Assembly (NCBI RefSeq): GCF_000758525.1
Contig: NZ_CP009241.1
Coordinates: 5,022,001-5,086,000 of the forward strand
Length of the DNA: 64,000 nt
Origin: Paenibacillus sp. FSL H7-0357
Lineage (GTDB): Bacteria > Bacillota > Bacilli > Paenibacillales > Paenibacillaceae
Direction of reading: 5' to 3'
The position numbers and the translations under genes were made by a program. This document shows, piece after piece, positions 54,095 through 62,825 of the stretch. How positions within the stretch are numbered: position 1 is the first letter of the stretch; the number at the start of each line of letters is the position of its first letter. The notes beneath the pieces were generated by a model. The model saw only the letters and a program-made list of their open reading frames with translations. It did no database searches and was not told the origin of the DNA.

Positions 54095-55639
54095 ATGCAA
54101 ACAAAGCATAAATTTTTCATACTGAGTTTGGTAGTTGCAACCGTAATGATTATGCTGTTGCAATTACGTACCACTTCTACTTCCGCAGCTGCTCCTACTT
54201 ATTTTGTAGACTCCAAAGGCAACGATGATAACGCAGGCACCAAAAAATCTCCCTGGAGAACGCTCCAGCATGCAGCAGACTCCGCAAAACCGGGCAGCAC
54301 GGTGTATGTAAGAGGAGTCGTCTATAAGCAAAAGCTTAAAATAAGCCGTTCAGGCTCGGCCCGGGAGGGTTCGATCACGTTCGCTAATTTCCCGCAGGAA
54401 AGAGCAATCCTTGATGGCAGCGGACTTTCTGTCACAGGACAACAAGGCCTGATTGAGATTGAAAATGCCAGCTATATCACGATAAAGGGGTTTGAAATCC
54501 GTAATTTCAGCACAGCAACAACAGAGCAATTGCCAATAGGTATATTTGTCCACGGTTCAGGTAGCTATATTAAGATACTGAATAACAAAGTACATGATAT
54601 CAAAAATACCGCAACACCAGCCGGCAGTGACCTGCTTGGCCGGGATGCTCACGGTATCGCTGTATATGGCACTAATGCTCCCGCCTCCATTCATGATGTA
54701 ACGATAGAAGGTAATGAGCTTTATAGGCTGGTACTGGGTTCAAGCGAGTCCCTTGTTATCAACGGAAATGTCGATACTTTTGCCGTGACGAACAATCTCA
54801 TTCATGATAATGACAATATCGGTATCGATCTCATCGGCTTCGAAGGAACGGCGCCGCATCCCTCCTACGATCAAGTGAGAAACGGATTAGTCAGTGGCAA
54901 TAGAGTATATAACATCACATCCAACTTTAACCCTTCTTACGGTACATCACTTCCTAACCATAGCAACGCGGCTGGCGGTATTTACATCGATGGGGGAAAA
55001 GGCAGCGTTATTGAACGAAATTACAGTTACAACAACGATATTGGCATTGAAATTGCCAGTGAACATGCAGGGAAATCCACAAGCGAGGTTACCGTGCGGA
55101 GCAACATAGTCTACAGTAACCGGTATACGGGAATAGCGCTGGGCGGATACGATATGGAACGAGGTTCAACAGTAAATTGCAAGATCATCAACAATACCCT
55201 ATATCACAATAATTCGTTAAATGATGGCAGTGGTGAAATTTTGCTACAGTACGATACCAAAAATAATATGATGACCAATAATATCATCTTTGCGAATTCA
55301 TCGAATGTCTTCATCTATAACGAACAGAAGAAAAACTCGGGAAATGTAGTGGACTACAATCTTTATTACGCTCCCGGAGACGTATCGACAGCAAGTTGGA
55401 TTTGGAAAAACCAGGAGTATATCGGTTTCTCCACCTATAAGGCCCGCACCGGAAATGATAGCCACTCTGTATTTACCGCTCCTGGATTTGTGGATCAAGA
55501 CTCACATGATTTTCACCTTAGAGCTGCTTCCGCCGCAATCGATGCGGGTAAATCTTACAGTTTCATCATCAAAACCTTGGACATCGACGGTCAAGCAAGA
55601 CAACGGGGAGCATCAGTTAACATAGGGGCCGATGAGTAA
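54095..55639 (+). CDS. Secreted right-handed beta-helix protein (DUF1565/pectate-lyase-like fold)
   Basis: 514 residues. Signal peptide (MQTKHKFFILSLVVATVMIM, cleavage likely after TSAAA near residue 34), then YFVDSKGNDDNAGTKKSPWRTLQHAA, the usual DUF1565 opening, and a long parallel beta-helix with Asn ladders (ITIKGFEIRNF, IKILNNKVHDI, VTIEGNELY, FAVTNNLIHDNDNIGIDL). Ends ALDIDGQARQRGASVNIGADE-like. Such proteins are polysaccharide lyases, hydrolases, epimerases or adhesins; no active site could be chosen. Single gene with GGGAGGG about 13 bases before the ATG. Confidence 0.85.
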   Translation: MQTKHKFFILSLVVATVMIMLLQLRTTSTSAAAPTYFVDSKGNDDNAGTKKSPWRTLQHAADSAKPGSTVYVRGVVYKQKLKISRSGSAREGSITFANFPQERAILDGSGLSVTGQQGLIEIENASYITIKGFEIRNFSTATTEQLPIGIFVHGSGSYIKILNNKVHDIKNTATPAGSDLLGRDAHGIAVYGTNAPASIHDVTIEGNELYRLVLGSSESLVINGNVDTFAVTNNLIHDNDNIGIDLIGFEGTAPHPSYDQVRNGLVSGNRVYNITSNFNPSYGTSLPNHSNAAGGIYIDGGKGSVIERNYSYNNDIGIEIASEHAGKSTSEVTVRSNIVYSNRYTGIALGGYDMERGSTVNCKIINNTLYHNNSLNDGSGEILLQYDTKNNMMTNNIIFANSSNVFIYNEQKKNSGNVVDYNLYYAPGDVSTASWIWKNQEYIGFSTYKARTGNDSHSVFTAPGFVDQDSHDFHLRAASAAIDAGKSYSFIIKTLDIDGQARQRGASVNIGADE

Positions 55640-55758
55640 CGGCTCACGTGCGTCCGATAGTCTTTTCTCACTATTAGGAAAAAAAGTTCAACCTGCTGGA
55701 GACGGGATAAGTAATTATGTAAATATTCTTAGCTATATGGATTGGTTAGCAACCGGTC

Positions 55759-56004
55759 GTGATTGCATTGTTAGTTCAAATTGACGGGTATTTTCACAGA
55801 TCTTACATTTCGGGTTCCAAGTGTACTGAGCAGGAGTTAAAACAAAAATATCTAAAAGTAAAAGAGCAAATTACTGATTTAAGAGATTTACCCGAAGTCT
55901 TTTACAAGCTCTACAATTTCGAACAGTTACCTCTTAAAGGAGAGGTAGAGGTGGATTTTGTAATCGATACTGACACGGATAGGATTTACAAACCGAGTTA
56001 TTGA
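55759..56004 (+). CDS. Small hypothetical protein
   Basis: 81 residues from GTG 55759, ending LKGEVEVDFVIDTDTDRIYKPSY. A basic/acidic helix (KQKYLKVKEQITDLRDLP) precedes. No family is recognised and there is no good ribosome site before the GTG, so the 5' end may be wrong or the gene may be a remnant; an overlapping frame starting MDWLATGRD ends at once. The terminator after it suggests a real transcription unit. Confidence 0.5.
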   Translation: MIALLVQIDGYFHRSYISGSKCTEQELKQKYLKVKEQITDLRDLPEVFYKLYNFEQLPLKGEVEVDFVIDTDTDRIYKPSY

Positions 56005-56032
56005 GATGACGGAACACCTTAATTCAATAGAG

Positions 56033-56078
56033 CAACGGCAGTCTAGAACGCTATTTCGTTCATGGCTGCCGTTGTTTC
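56033..56078 (+). terminator. Terminator after the small hypothetical gene
   Basis: CAACGGCAG pairs with CTGCCGTTG, with an inner GAACG/CGTTC stem, then TTTCTTTTATTT. Confidence 0.85.
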
Positions 56079-56132
56079 TTTTATTTGGGTCAGTCTAACA
56101 CTTTATTTTATTTAATCAACAGGAAGCCCCTA

Positions 56133-57017
56133 CTACCGAACCCCGCCTGCAAAAACATTGGCCGGCACTCCCTGCACCCCGGCTTTGAACTTAAACAGTC
56201 CTCCAGCCAGCGGCCAGTGCTGCAATTCTTCTTCGCTCATTCCGCTTCTCGCTGTAGTGATGTACAGCTCGTCCAGCGCCTCGCCGCCGAAAGTGCAGGA
56301 GGTTACATTCTTGGCCGGCACCTCAACCTTGCCGATCTGCTTCCCGGTGTGCGGATTCCAGCGCGAGACACAGCTCCCGTCCCACTGGGCCACCCAGAGC
56401 ATGCCCTCACGGTCAATCGTCATCCCATCAGGACCGCCTGCACCTTCCGGCAAAGTAAAAACTGTCCTGCGTCCGCTGACTGTCCCGCTCTGCAGATCAT
56501 AATCCATAACATCGACGCCCCGGGTCGGCGTATCAATGTAATACATCAAGCTGCGGCTGTCATCCCAGGCCAGTCCATTTGAGATGCCGATGTCCGGCAA
56601 GACATGGCGCACCTCTCCATGAGGCTCCATGACATACAGATTGCCCGCCCCCGGTGTTGAATCCATACTCATGGTGCCGAACCATAGCCGGCCTACACTG
56701 TCGCATTTGGCATCGTTCAGCCGGTTGCGGGGCAGCTCAGGCTCCACTGCAGCGATAAGCTGAGGCTGCCCGTTCTGCTTGAATCTGTAGATTCCGTCCT
56801 GCAGCGCAAGTATCCAGCCGCCGCCTGCGGCCGGCACTGCCGCACTGACCATGCTATCGAAGGAATAGATCTCCTCGCCTTGTCCCATTGGTTCATAAAT
56901 TCTCAGCTGTCTGCCCTCGATATCAACCCAATGAAGCTTACTTTCCTGTCCGTCCCAGTGGGCGCCTTCCCCAAGCAGTGCTTTCGCGTCAATTACCAAT
57001 TCAGCTTGTCCAATCAT
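56133..57017 (-). CDS. SMP-30/gluconolactonase-like lactonase
   Basis: 294 residues, six-bladed propeller. Metal ligands: Glu in LLGEGAHWD, Asn in RLNDAKCDSVGRLWFGTM, Asn in IGISNGLAWDDSRS and Asp in GGPDGMTIDREGMLWVA. Hydrolyses sugar lactones such as glucono-1,5-lactone or arabinonolactone. Start: ATG 57015-57017 with AGGAGG 7 bases before. Divergent from the GyrI-like gene. Confidence 0.92.
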   Translation of the reverse strand: MIGQAELVIDAKALLGEGAHWDGQESKLHWVDIEGRQLRIYEPMGQGEEIYSFDSMVSAAVPAAGGGWILALQDGIYRFKQNGQPQLIAAVEPELPRNRLNDAKCDSVGRLWFGTMSMDSTPGAGNLYVMEPHGEVRHVLPDIGISNGLAWDDSRSLMYYIDTPTRGVDVMDYDLQSGTVSGRRTVFTLPEGAGGPDGMTIDREGMLWVAQWDGSCVSRWNPHTGKQIGKVEVPAKNVTSCTFGGEALDELYITTARSGMSEEELQHWPLAGGLFKFKAGVQGVPANVFAGGVR

Positions 57018-57170
57018 TGAAGCTCCTCCTAATTCATGCCAGTATATTACACTTCTCTTTATTCTACATGCTTCCACTTTCCTAATCTACTCCGGTCGAA
57101 GATGACACTCTTATGTCAAGTTACACATGATATTCTTAGATTAACACAATCTATTGATGAGGTGATTTCT

Positions 57171-57803
57171 ATGAAATACGAATGGAAAAAGCAGGACAAG
57201 GCCCTGTATCTGCCCGCCGTCGAACCGGCAATTCTTACAGTGCCTGCATTTCCTTACTTTATGCTGCAGGGAGAGGGCAATCCGAACAGCGAGACCTTTG
57301 CTGATGCTGTAGGTGTGCTGTACTCTCTGGCTTACGCGGTAAAGATGCTGCCCAAAAAAGGAGCAGCACCTGAGAGCTACTACGATTATACCGTTTTCCC
57401 GCTGGAAGGTATTTGGGATCTGAACCCTGAGGGCCGCAAGAAAGCTGTCCTAGACAAAGACGACCTGCTCTATACCTTGATGATCAGGCAGCCTGATTTT
57501 GTGACAACCGATCTTGCGGGTGACATCCTGGAGAAGCTAAAGACAACCAAACCGCATCCACTGCTGCATAAAGCCGCCTTCGGAAGCTCCGAAGACGGCC
57601 TAAGTGTGCAAATGCTTCATCTGGGCTCTTACGATGAGGAGCCGCAGAGCTTCGCGCGGATGGAACAATATTGTTCCGAACATAACTTGCAGCGGGTTAC
57701 CCACACCCACAGGGAAATCTATATTTCAGATGCCCGCAGAACAGCGATGGAGAAGCTGAAGACCGTCCTTCGCTTCCAGGTCTCCCGGCAAGTTACTTCG
57801 TAA
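57171..57803 (+). CDS. GyrI-like small-molecule-binding protein
   Basis: 210 residues of the GyrI-like domain type that stands alone without DNA-binding helices. Recognised by PAFPYFMLQGEGNPNSETFADAVGVLYSLAYAVKM, PLEGIWDL, LYTLMIRQPDFV, and the Glu-rich LHLGSYDEEPQSFARMEQY plus THTHREIYISDARRT end. Could bind or hydrolyse hydrophobic cations. Start ATG 57171 with GAGGTG 6 bases before. The end overlaps the end of yhbF by 11 bases. Confidence 0.88.
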   Translation: MKYEWKKQDKALYLPAVEPAILTVPAFPYFMLQGEGNPNSETFADAVGVLYSLAYAVKMLPKKGAAPESYYDYTVFPLEGIWDLNPEGRKKAVLDKDDLLYTLMIRQPDFVTTDLAGDILEKLKTTKPHPLLHKAAFGSSEDGLSVQMLHLGSYDEEPQSFARMEQYCSEHNLQRVTHTHREIYISDARRTAMEKLKTVLRFQVSRQVTS

Positions 57804-58467
57804 CCTTCACCTGCTGCTTCACGGTGGCACTCTTGTGAATTTCCAGCTTGCCGCGGTATTCCACGATCCCGATTTCGCAGTCTGCACCAATGATGACGTT
57901 TTCCCCCCGCACCACTTCTGCACGGGTATTTTGAATGTCCACCTGGTCTCCTTCAATCACCCGTGCAGTAAACAGAATCCCCTTCGACTGAACCTGTTTC
58001 AGCAGAACCCCAGCCTTGCTGCGCTTGATGGTAATGCTGCCTCCCCCGACTTCTGACGATCGGCTGGGTCCAAACAGCACAAGCTCCAGAATGTCTGCAT
58101 TCAGTAGCCTGCCTACCCTAAGCGCACCGGTCATTTGCAGCTTCTCCGCTTCGCAATCTCCGGACACCTCCAGATCGCCGCTCAACTTGACACGTTCAGC
58201 GCTTAAGCTGCCACACTTTATCTCCCCCTGTCCGTGCAGGGCTCCTGCCGTAAGCCGCTCTTTGACTTCAATTTCACCGGTGAGCTTCAATTTCTCCGTC
58301 CGCAGACTGCCAGAAATCCCGCTGTTCCCGGTCAAAGAAAAGCTCAGGCAATCCACATCTCCGGCAAACTTGCCTTCACCGGTCACCTTCACATCAAGAA
58401 AGCATCCGCCCATTGACGATGAAGTTCCAAGAATTTTCAGATTATTGCGCTCAGCAGCATTACTCAC
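57793..58467 (-). CDS. yhbF: Bactofilin-like protein YhbF/BacF
   Basis: 224 residues of short beta-helix repeats (VTGEGKFAGDVDCLSFSLTGNSGISGSLRTEKLKLTGEIEV and onwards), then the C-terminal IEGDQVDIQNTRAEVVRGENVIIGADCEIG motif shared with YhbE. Bactofilins polymerise into scaffold filaments without nucleotides; in B. subtilis BacE and BacF are linked to flagellar assembly. Start GTG 58465-58467 (VSNAAERNNLKILG) with GGTGGAG 7 bases before, overlapping the yhbE stop by eight bases. Confidence 0.85.
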   Translation of the reverse strand: MSNAAERNNLKILGTSSSMGGCFLDVKVTGEGKFAGDVDCLSFSLTGNSGISGSLRTEKLKLTGEIEVKERLTAGALHGQGEIKCGSLSAERVKLSGDLEVSGDCEAEKLQMTGALRVGRLLNADILELVLFGPSRSSEVGGGSITIKRSKAGVLLKQVQSKGILFTARVIEGDQVDIQNTRAEVVRGENVIIGADCEIGIVEYRGKLEIHKSATVKQQVKVTK

Positions 58468-59149
58468 CGTACTTCTCCACCTTTCCCACACTTGAACCAG
58501 GATGCACTTTCAGTTCCGAGCGGTATTCCAGCCGCCCGATCCTGCAGCCTATTCCGATTATGACCTTGTCGCCCCGCACAATATCTGCTGTCGTATTTTC
58601 CAGTTCAAGATAGTCGCCTTCAATGACCTTGGCAAGCAGCTCTGTTCTAAACCGGGGAATCAACCCGCCCAGCAGTTTGCTCACAAGATGTGAATCCCTC
58701 TGCCGGACAATCAGGCTCTCTACACCGATCTCATCCGCCTTGCTTTGCCCCTCAAGAGTGAAATCCATATATCCCGCACTAAGTAAGCCGATTACTGTAA
58801 AACTCCCCTCACCCTCAAAACGCTCCAGCTCGCAGCTTCCTGTTACACGGATCATCCCGTTCAGGATACAGTTCTCGCCGCGTAGGGGACCGTCTATCGT
58901 GACCATTCCGTCTAGCTGCATTCTCGCGGACTCCAGGCTGCCGTTGATTTTGAGCTTTCCATTCACGTCCATTTCTTCTGCTGAAAGATCCCCGTTCATC
59001 TGTATAACCCCGTTGCCCTTGAAATTCCGCGCCAGAACCGGCCCGTTCACCCGGCTTACTCCGTCCAAATTAACGTTGTTATAGGTCCCGCCTGCGGCGC
59101 CGCTCACTCCGGCCATCTGCAAATCCGGCAGTTGTTTATCAGTAAGCAT
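58460..59149 (-). CDS. yhbE: Bactofilin-like protein YhbE/BacE
   Basis: 229 residues. A low-complexity start (LQMAGVSGAAGGTYNNV) is followed by regular strand repeats (GVSRVNGPVLARNFKGNGVIQMNGDLSAEEMDVNGKLKINGSL) and the IEGDYLELENTTADIVRGDKVIIGIGCRIG segment that it shares with YhbF. Probable co-polymer with YhbF. Lies 13 bases after yhbD in one operon. Confidence 0.85.
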   Translation of the reverse strand: MLTDKQLPDLQMAGVSGAAGGTYNNVNLDGVSRVNGPVLARNFKGNGVIQMNGDLSAEEMDVNGKLKINGSLESARMQLDGMVTIDGPLRGENCILNGMIRVTGSCELERFEGEGSFTVIGLLSAGYMDFTLEGQSKADEIGVESLIVRQRDSHLVSKLLGGLIPRFRTELLAKVIEGDYLELENTTADIVRGDKVIIGIGCRIGRLEYRSELKVHPGSSVGKVEKYGE

Positions 59150-59162
59150 TAACCATTCCTCC

Positions 59163-59795
59163 TTAATTCACTTTGCCCTTCAGCTGTTCCAGCAAATCTG
59201 TGAAAGCGAGTCTGCTAACAAGCCTTACGCCCTCATCAAAAACCAGATCGGCTGGAGATGCAGCGAGCAGGAACATGCTAACGCCCATTTTGCGGACAAA
59301 AAACAGCTCCCAGCTTTTCCCCTCGAACCTCTGCGTATTCACCGTCAGTGTATAGAACAGCCTGTCGGCTTCCTCCAGATTCACCTCGCCTTTGCTAAGC
59401 AAGAGGTCAACGGCAAATAGATGTACAATCTGCTCAAAGGCATATTCCTGAACTCCGCCTCCGTCCAACCCACCGAATCTGTCCAGGGTCAAGTTCGAAA
59501 CAATGTTACGTTCTAACAATTGCTTCGCCGTCAACGACAGCTTGTAGAGGGTTGAAGTATCACCTAACCTGTCTGCCAGCTCATCCAGTGAAAGATCATC
59601 CTTCATGTGGATAATATTATGGATCCGACCCAGAATTCTGTCTTTCGGAAAAAAGGTTTCCTGCCCGGTAAACGTAGATTTGCGGATAAACCACTCCTCG
59701 GGAATCAGCTGTTTCCGTTTCCAGCGGTACAGCTGCCCGTAAGAAATGCCGGTCAGCTCCAGCAGATCCTTCTTGGAGATCAAATCTTCTTCCAT
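59163..59795 (-). CDS. yhbD: YhbD-like DNA-binding protein (DUF4004, MerR-like N-terminus)
   Basis: 210 residues. The N-terminal 60 residues form a MerR-like winged helix (ISKKDLLELTGISYGQLYRWKRKQLIPEEWFIRKST). The remainder is the DUF4004 helical region. Gene order yhbD-yhbE-yhbF matches B. subtilis, so it is the presumed regulator of the bactofilin operon. Start: ATG 59793-59795 (MEEDLISKKDLLEL) with AAGGAG 8 bases before. A 20-bp dyad starts 23 bases upstream. Confidence 0.85.
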   Translation of the reverse strand: MEEDLISKKDLLELTGISYGQLYRWKRKQLIPEEWFIRKSTFTGQETFFPKDRILGRIHNIIHMKDDLSLDELADRLGDTSTLYKLSLTAKQLLERNIVSNLTLDRFGGLDGGGVQEYAFEQIVHLFAVDLLLSKGEVNLEEADRLFYTLTVNTQRFEGKSWELFFVRKMGVSMFLLAASPADLVFDEGVRLVSRLAFTDLLEQLKGKVN

Positions 59796-59817
59796 CTTGA
59801 TCACTCCTTGAAACGAT

Positions 59818-59837
59818 CGTAACATAACACTGTTACG
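59818..59837. promoter_or_regulatory. Palindromic operator candidate before yhbD
   Basis: CGTAACA-N6-TGTTACG, perfect 7-6-7 dyad. On the minus strand it fills the spacer between TTTACA and TACGAT (17 bases apart), the position where MerR-type regulators bind. Autoregulation by YhbD is inferred. Confidence 0.55.
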
Positions 59838-59907
59838 TTGTAAATTATGAAACAGCAAATTTCCCGGCCCCATACCAAGTCACATCAGCCAAATCATTGC
59901 ACGCAAA

Positions 59908-59946
59908 AGGAGCAGACAGCTCCTTGTTAAGGAAATGTCTGCTCCT
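59908..59946. terminator. Terminator after the L25/Ctc gene
   Basis: Perfect 11-bp stem AGGAGCAGACA with its complement; CCTTTTGC on the minus strand. Confidence 0.75.
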
Positions 59947-59979
59947 ATTTAAACTGAATCTTCAAGTCCGCTAAGTAGC

Positions 59980-60594
59980 TTATTCTTCCGTCTTGCCCTC
60001 TTCGGAAGCCACTGCTGCTGCCGGTTCGGCAGTATCCGTATCCGTCGGCTCTTCAGCAGCGACAGGAGGCGAAATTCGTACGATCAGTGTATCCTCTGGT
60101 GTCAATACTTCCCAGCCTTCATGCTTCGGCAGATCGGAGACCAGCAATTGATCGCCAATATCAAGGCCGCTGATATCTACTTCAAAGGTAGCAGTCAGCT
60201 TGTCCGGCAAGGTGCGGATATCCAGCTCATAGAGCTCCACCTGCTGACTGCCGCCGCTCTTGACGCCGACAGGATCACCGGTGAAGTGGAAAGCAACCTT
60301 GGTGTCCAGCTCAGCCTTCATATCAATCTGATGCAGGTCCACATGCAGCAGCTTGCGTGAAAGCGGCTGACGCTGCACTTCCTGGATCACCACATTCTTG
60401 GAGCCGGAATCCGGCAGTTCCACCTTGAGAATCGCCCGCGGGTTCTTGCCGAGAATTTCGTTCAATGTCTTCGCATCCGCTGTAAAGGATTGGCTATCTG
60501 AACCTGCACCGTAGACGACAACCGGTACAAAGCCTTTGCTCCGCTGTGAAGAGGTCGAGCCGGATCTTTCAGTCAAACGTACTGTGGTATTCAT
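59980..60594 (-). CDS. ctc: Ribosomal protein L25 / general stress protein Ctc
   Basis: 204 residues. N-terminal L25 domain binding 5S rRNA (GSTSSQRSKGFVPVVVYGAG, HVDLHQIDM), C-terminal TL5/Ctc beta domain (VGVKSGGSQQVELYELDIRTLPDKL) and an acidic Glu/Ala/Thr-rich tail of about 25 residues. Start: ATG 60592-60594 (MNTTVRLTERSG) with AGGAGG 7 bases before. The leader carries the three-arm AGTTTTGT repeat, directly before the ribosome site. Confidence 0.93.
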   Translation of the reverse strand: MNTTVRLTERSGSTSSQRSKGFVPVVVYGAGSDSQSFTADAKTLNEILGKNPRAILKVELPDSGSKNVVIQEVQRQPLSRKLLHVDLHQIDMKAELDTKVAFHFTGDPVGVKSGGSQQVELYELDIRTLPDKLTATFEVDISGLDIGDQLLVSDLPKHEGWEVLTPEDTLIVRISPPVAAEEPTDTDTAEPAAAVASEEGKTEE

Positions 60595-60610
60595 GATATT
60601 TCCTCCTAAA

Positions 60611-60714
60611 AGTTTTGTCAGCTTGGGCTGCAATGAATTACTACGAACAAAACTGGCTTCGAAAGCATATGCTTAGTTTTGTCAGCTTGGGCTGCAATGA
60701 GTTACTACGAACAA
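60611..60714 (-). repeat. Three-arm AGTTTTGT/ACAAAACT leader repeat, copy 2 (with partial duplication)
   Basis: Minus strand: ACAAAACT (60675-60682), 20 bases including AAGCATATGCTT, AGTTTTGT (60647-60654), 28 bases, ACAAAACT (60611-60618), TTTAGGAGG. Upstream, 60681-60714 repeats the segment GTCAGCTTGGGCTGCAATGA seen at 60617-60636, ending in a decayed arm (CGAACAACTGACTT). The 60595-60869 gap holds little else. Confidence 0.7.
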
Positions 60715-60869
60715 CTGACTTAAGTATTAAAAAAACAAGACCAATTAGATGTATAGGTCTAATCAGTCTATTATTAACCATATTTACCTGCTGTGGAAAC
60801 AGTATAGCACTGCCAGTACACCAAGTCAAAATCGGTAAATATTCAATTATAATACATATTTATAAGAAG

Positions 60870-61835
60870 TTATGCCAAATGACACGCCACATAATGGCCT
60901 CCGCCGGCATCGCGGAACACCGGAATCTGCGATTTGCAGACCTCCACGGCAAACGGACAGCGGGTATGGAATTTGCAGCCGGAAGGCGGGTTTGCCGGGC
61001 TCGGAATATCGCCTTGCAGCACGATCCGCTCCCGCTTCAGCTTTGGAATCGGAACGGGAACCGCCGAAAGCAGCGCCTTGGTATACGGATGCAGCGGATG
61101 GCGGAACAATTCGTCCCTAGCCGCTGTCTCCACCATGGAGCCCAGATACATCACACCGATCCGGGAGCATAAATGCTCCACTACGCTGAGATCGTGGGAA
61201 ATAAACAAATAGGCCAGTCCCTTACTCTGCTGCAGCTTGCTGAACAAATTGATGATCTGGGCCTGAATGGACACATCCAGTGCCGAGACCGGCTCATCGG
61301 CTATGATGAGGTCAGGATTCAGGATCAGCGCCCGCGCAATTCCTATCCGCTGGCGCTGGCCGCCGGAGAACTCATGCGGGAAGCGGTCGATATGATAGGA
61401 GGACAAGCCGCAGGCTTCAAGTGCATCCAGCACCAGTCCCCGGACCTCCGCTCTGGAGCATAGTCCGTGATCCAGCAGAGCTTCGCCGATGGCGTCACCA
61501 ACCCGGACTCTGGGATTAAGTGCGCTGTAGGGGTCCTGAAAAATCAGCTGCATCCGGGGCCGCAGCTGGCGCATCTCAGCAGGTGAAAGGCTGTGAATGT
61601 CCACACCTTTAAACTTAACCTCTCCGGCTGTTTTTTCGGTCAGCCGCAGAATGGTCCGGCCTACCGTACTTTTGCCGCTGCCGGATTCTCCGACAAGCCC
61701 GAAGGTCTCGCCCGGCTGAAGCCGGATGCTGATATCGTCCACAGCTTTAACATGTCCTACCGTACGGCTCAGCAGACCTTGCGTGACCGGAAAATACTTC
61801 TTCAAATGATTAACTTCAAGCAGTGCCTCAGACAT
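60870..61835 (-). CDS. Peptide ABC transporter ATP-binding protein, OppF/DppF-type
   Basis: 321 residues. Walker [12 protein letters not shown] near residue 48, Q-loop, signature [15 protein letters not shown], Walker [14 protein letters not shown]-loop FISHDLSVV. Ends with the Cys-rich oligopeptide-transporter tail ([18 protein letters not shown]), which can hold an iron-sulfur cluster in this family. Start: ATG 61833-61835 ([15 protein letters not shown]), overlapping the preceding ATPase stop by eight bases. Last gene of the operon. Confidence 0.93.
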   Translation of the reverse strand: MSEALLEVNHLKKYFPVTQGLLSRTVGHVKAVDDISIRLQPGETFGLVGESGSGKSTVGRTILRLTEKTAGEVKFKGVDIHSLSPAEMRQLRPRMQLIFQDPYSALNPRVRVGDAIGEALLDHGLCSRAEVRGLVLDALEACGLSSYHIDRFPHEFSGGQRQRIGIARALILNPDLIIADEPVSALDVSIQAQIINLFSKLQQSKGLAYLFISHDLSVVEHLCSRIGVMYLGSMVETAARDELFRHPLHPYTKALLSAVPVPIPKLKRERIVLQGDIPSPANPPSGCKFHTRCPFAVEVCKSQIPVFRDAGGGHYVACHLA

Positions 61836-62811
61836 GGACTTCCGCCTCCTCATACAGCCAGCAGGATACTTTTTGCCCGCTGCCCGTCTCCTGGAGCTGC
61901 GGCTGGCGGCTGCGGCAGACCGGCATGCAGTGCTCACAGCGGTCATGGAAATAACAAGACGGAGTCAGCGTAAGCGGATTAGGCACCTGCCCCGGGATTG
62001 AATACAGCTCCTCTTGCCGCTGGCCCATCACAGGCTTTGACTTCAGCAGACCTCGTGTGTAAGGATGTTTGGGATTCTTAAACAGTTCGACAACCTCGCC
62101 CTCCTCGACGATTTTGCCGGAATACATCACAATCACATAGTCAGCCATCTCTGCCACTACCCCAAGGTCATGGGTGATTAGCAGGATCGACATTTTGGAG
62201 CTTTCCTTGAACCCGCGCAGCATATCCAGAATTTGCGCCTGGATCGTAACATCCAGCGCCGTAGTCGGCTCATCGGCTATCAGCAGCTTCGGATTGCAGG
62301 AAATAGCGATGGCGATCATGATCCGCTGCAGCATTCCCCCGCTCAGCTCATGCGGGTAACTGTCGGCAATCTGCTCAGGCCGGGAGATCCCCACTTGCTG
62401 GATCAGCTCAATCGCCCGCAGCCGGGCTTCTTTTTTCTTCATTTTCAAATGAACGGTCAGCGGCTCCATAATCTGCTCCCCGATCTTCATTACCGGATTG
62501 AGCGATGACATCGGTTCCTGAAAGATCATGGCAATCTCGTTGCCGCGGATCGCCCGCAATGTATTTTGATCTAGCTGCAATAAATCTTCTCCCTGAAAAT
62601 CTATACTTCCTCCGGCAACCCGCCCTCCGGGTTTCTCCACCAGTCCCATAATCGACATGGCGGTTACGCTTTTGCCGCAGCCGGATTCCCCGACAATGCA
62701 GACCGTTTCCCCTTCGCGTACCTGGAAGCTTACATTATCAACGGCTGTTACATTCCCTTCTTCTGTGAAGAACTTGGTGCTGAGACCGTCTATCGTCATT
62801 AAATCCTTCAT
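61828..62811 (-). CDS. Peptide ABC transporter ATP-binding protein, OppD/DppD-type
   Basis: 327 residues. Walker A GESGCGKSVTAMS near residue 39, signature LSGGMLQRIMIAIA, Walker B LLIADEPTTALD, H-loop LITHDLGVV, and the C-terminal Cys cluster in SCYFHDRCEHCMPVCRSRQ. Powers import of peptides or nickel with the partner ATPase. Lies 14 bases after the second permease. Confidence 0.93.
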   Translation of the reverse strand: MKDLMTIDGLSTKFFTEEGNVTAVDNVSFQVREGETVCIVGESGCGKSVTAMSIMGLVEKPGGRVAGGSIDFQGEDLLQLDQNTLRAIRGNEIAMIFQEPMSSLNPVMKIGEQIMEPLTVHLKMKKKEARLRAIELIQQVGISRPEQIADSYPHELSGGMLQRIMIAIAISCNPKLLIADEPTTALDVTIQAQILDMLRGFKESSKMSILLITHDLGVVAEMADYVIVMYSGKIVEEGEVVELFKNPKHPYTRGLLKSKPVMGQRQEELYSIPGQVPNPLTLTPSCYFHDRCEHCMPVCRSRQPQLQETGSGQKVSCWLYEEAEVHV

Positions 62812-62825
62812 CGGATGTTGGACAC

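Noticed and set aside
60608..60720. Known riboswitch or T-box before the L25 gene
   Set aside because: No recognisable conserved core of a named class, such as the T-box bulge or a metabolite aptamer. The repeat also occurs before an unrelated gene, so it is reported as an unnamed element.
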